Virus record (IMG/VR): IMGVR_UViG_3300025674_000432
Location: 1-22,737 of that record
Length of the DNA: 22,737 bases
Strand: one strand, 5' to 3'
DNA from: a virus
Numbering within the stretch: position 1 is the stretch's first letter; the number at the start of each line of letters is the position of its first letter. The notes beneath the pieces are model-generated. The model had not been told where the DNA came from and did no database searches. It saw only the letters and a program-made list of their open reading frames with translations. This document shows positions 22,132 to 22,737 of the stretch, in pieces. The position numbers and the translations under genes are program-made.

Positions 22132-22319
22132 CAGTCGGCGTCAGCTATGGTCAGCGTACCGGCTGCGACCTGTCGCATGATTTCGTCGCTTTCTTTATTG
22201 GCAGCATCGTTAAGAGGCACATACATCTCCACACCGTCAATGGTAGCTTTGATGCTGGAGTTAGTGCCATCAATAGGATGTGCAATGTATTGTGCGTTTG
22301 TAATGTTCATCTCATCCAT
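22131..22319 (-). CDS. Small conserved marine-phage protein, 62 aa, next to the tail fibre
   Basis: The pattern MNIT.A.YI..P.DGTNSSIKATIDGVEMYVPL....AAGTLTIADAD matches a small protein that I recall downstream of tail-fibre genes in many marine phages, where function is unknown. It appears to be a compact strand-rich domain (YIAHPIDG, IKATIDGVEMYVPL) with a short helix. ATG 22319 has GGAG 8 nt upstream; that site overlaps the end of the fibre gene. A later ATG at 22310 (MNIT) is possible. A chaperone or accessory role for the fibre is only suggested by position. Confidence 0.7.
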   Translation of the reverse strand: MDEMNITNAQYIAHPIDGTNSSIKATIDGVEMYVPLNDAANKESDEIMRQVAAGTLTIADAD

Positions 22320-22321
22320 GT

Positions 22322-22737
22322 CTATAACTCCGCACTAATATCAAGCACACCATTGTGAAGGTACTGAACATCGTTGGCATTTCGACTTGTTGCACTAGCC
22401 ATAAAAAAGTTCATTGTCGTAAAGTCACTAAATGTTGGTGTGCCGGTATAACCTGAACCGCTGCTAAATGCAGTGCTTATAGAAACACTGGGAGCCGCCC
22501 TCATTACTACAGGTATGTTATACTGTGTGAGAGGCGTACCCCCATCGTGATGCCATCTACCAGCCAAATGGTATGAAAACTCTTCAGTCCGAATAAAGTA
22601 CCTCTGACACCTAATCAACTCATCGCCAAACGACCGATGCTCAAACGGCGTGGCCTGTTCGCCAACTTCCATCTGCACTCCGGTGATGTACCATTCGTTA
22701 CCAACCGTGTCGGCAAGATTTACCTGACTGGGGTGTA
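22322..22737 (-). CDS. Tail fibre / receptor-binding protein, C-terminal part (cut by window edge)
   Basis: The frame is open from the right edge and ends at 22322; the in-frame Met at 22678 is internal. The first visible part (LADTVGNEWYITGVQMEVG, then ATPFEHRSFGDELIRCQRYF) is the very common end of a jelly-roll carbohydrate-binding module in phage fibres and tail proteins. A Ser/Thr/Gly-rich strand-forming tail follows (SVSISTAFSSGSGYTGTPTF and SATSRNANDVQYLHNG). It likely contacts the host surface. The N-terminal attachment domain lies outside the window. Confidence 0.85.
   Translation of the reverse strand, partial: HPSQVNLADTVGNEWYITGVQMEVGEQATPFEHRSFGDELIRCQRYFIRTEEFSYHLAGRWHHDGGTPLTQYNIPVVMRAAPSVSISTAFSSGSGYTGTPTFSDFTTMNFFMASATSRNANDVQYLHNGVLDISAEL

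Noticed and set aside
1-22737. Lysogeny genes, insertion sequences, tRNA genes or CRISPR arrays
   Set aside because: Both strands were read for integrase, excisionase, transposase, tRNA-like cloverleaves and spaced direct repeats; the only regular repeats found are coding repeats in virion genes.

Overview
The window is a piece of a lytic, tailed bacteriophage genome, most likely a marine podovirus-like phage with a T7-type replication module. No host chromosomal genes, integrase, lysogeny genes, tRNAs or CRISPR array were seen. The clearest evidence comes from four genes: a zinc-finger/Toprim primase next to a DnaB-type helicase, a family A DNA polymerase, a close relative of T7 endonuclease I, and a cobalamin-dependent ribonucleotide reductase. 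Several virion proteins and small ORFs resemble families I remember from marine phages of cyanobacteria, SAR11 and roseobacters. A cobavirus-like or roseophage-like relationship is an inference, because no search could be run. No phage RNA polymerase gene lies in the window.

Layout. (1) 1-644, minus strand: three small overlapping genes (a short 'NPIAK' protein, a ribbon-helix-helix regulator, an unknown) ending in a good intrinsic terminator at 15-50. (2) 645-783: the only substantial intergenic region, a divergent control region with a consensus-like sigma70 promoter (TTGACA, 17 nt, TATGCA) pointing right. (3) 784-11977, plus strand: one almost gap-free early/replication operon. Its order is primase, DnaB-like helicase, HNH endonuclease, small ORF, 3'-5' exonuclease, DNA polymerase (exonuclease and polymerase on separate overlapping genes), putative ssDNA-binding protein, Cas4/RecB-like Fe-S nuclease, unknown, endonuclease I, unknown, MazG, DUF3310, class II RNR, small ORF, T5orf172/GIY-YIG protein, PD-(D/E)XK-like protein, small ORF. 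Most junctions overlap (ATGA, TGATG or longer), so translational coupling is likely. (4) 11974-22737, minus strand: the virion operon, read right to left. It runs tail fibre C-terminus (cut by the window edge), a conserved small protein, a coiled-coil/membrane protein (holin-like), a repeat-rich 457-aa protein, two smaller virion-type proteins, two giant proteins of 898 and 1546 aa (candidate internal/ejection proteins), and a Met/Gly/Lys-rich repeat protein. The early and late operons converge with their stop codons sharing one CTAG.

How it fits together. Primase and helicase open and prime the fork. The split polymerase/exonuclease and putative SSB copy it. The Cas4-like nuclease and endonuclease I process ends and branches, which can recycle host DNA. 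MazG and the B12-dependent reductase shape the nucleotide pool. The late operon builds the particle and its DNA-ejection apparatus. Terminase, portal, capsid and endolysin genes must lie outside the window.

Apart from 645-783 there is no gene-free stretch longer than about 80 bases.
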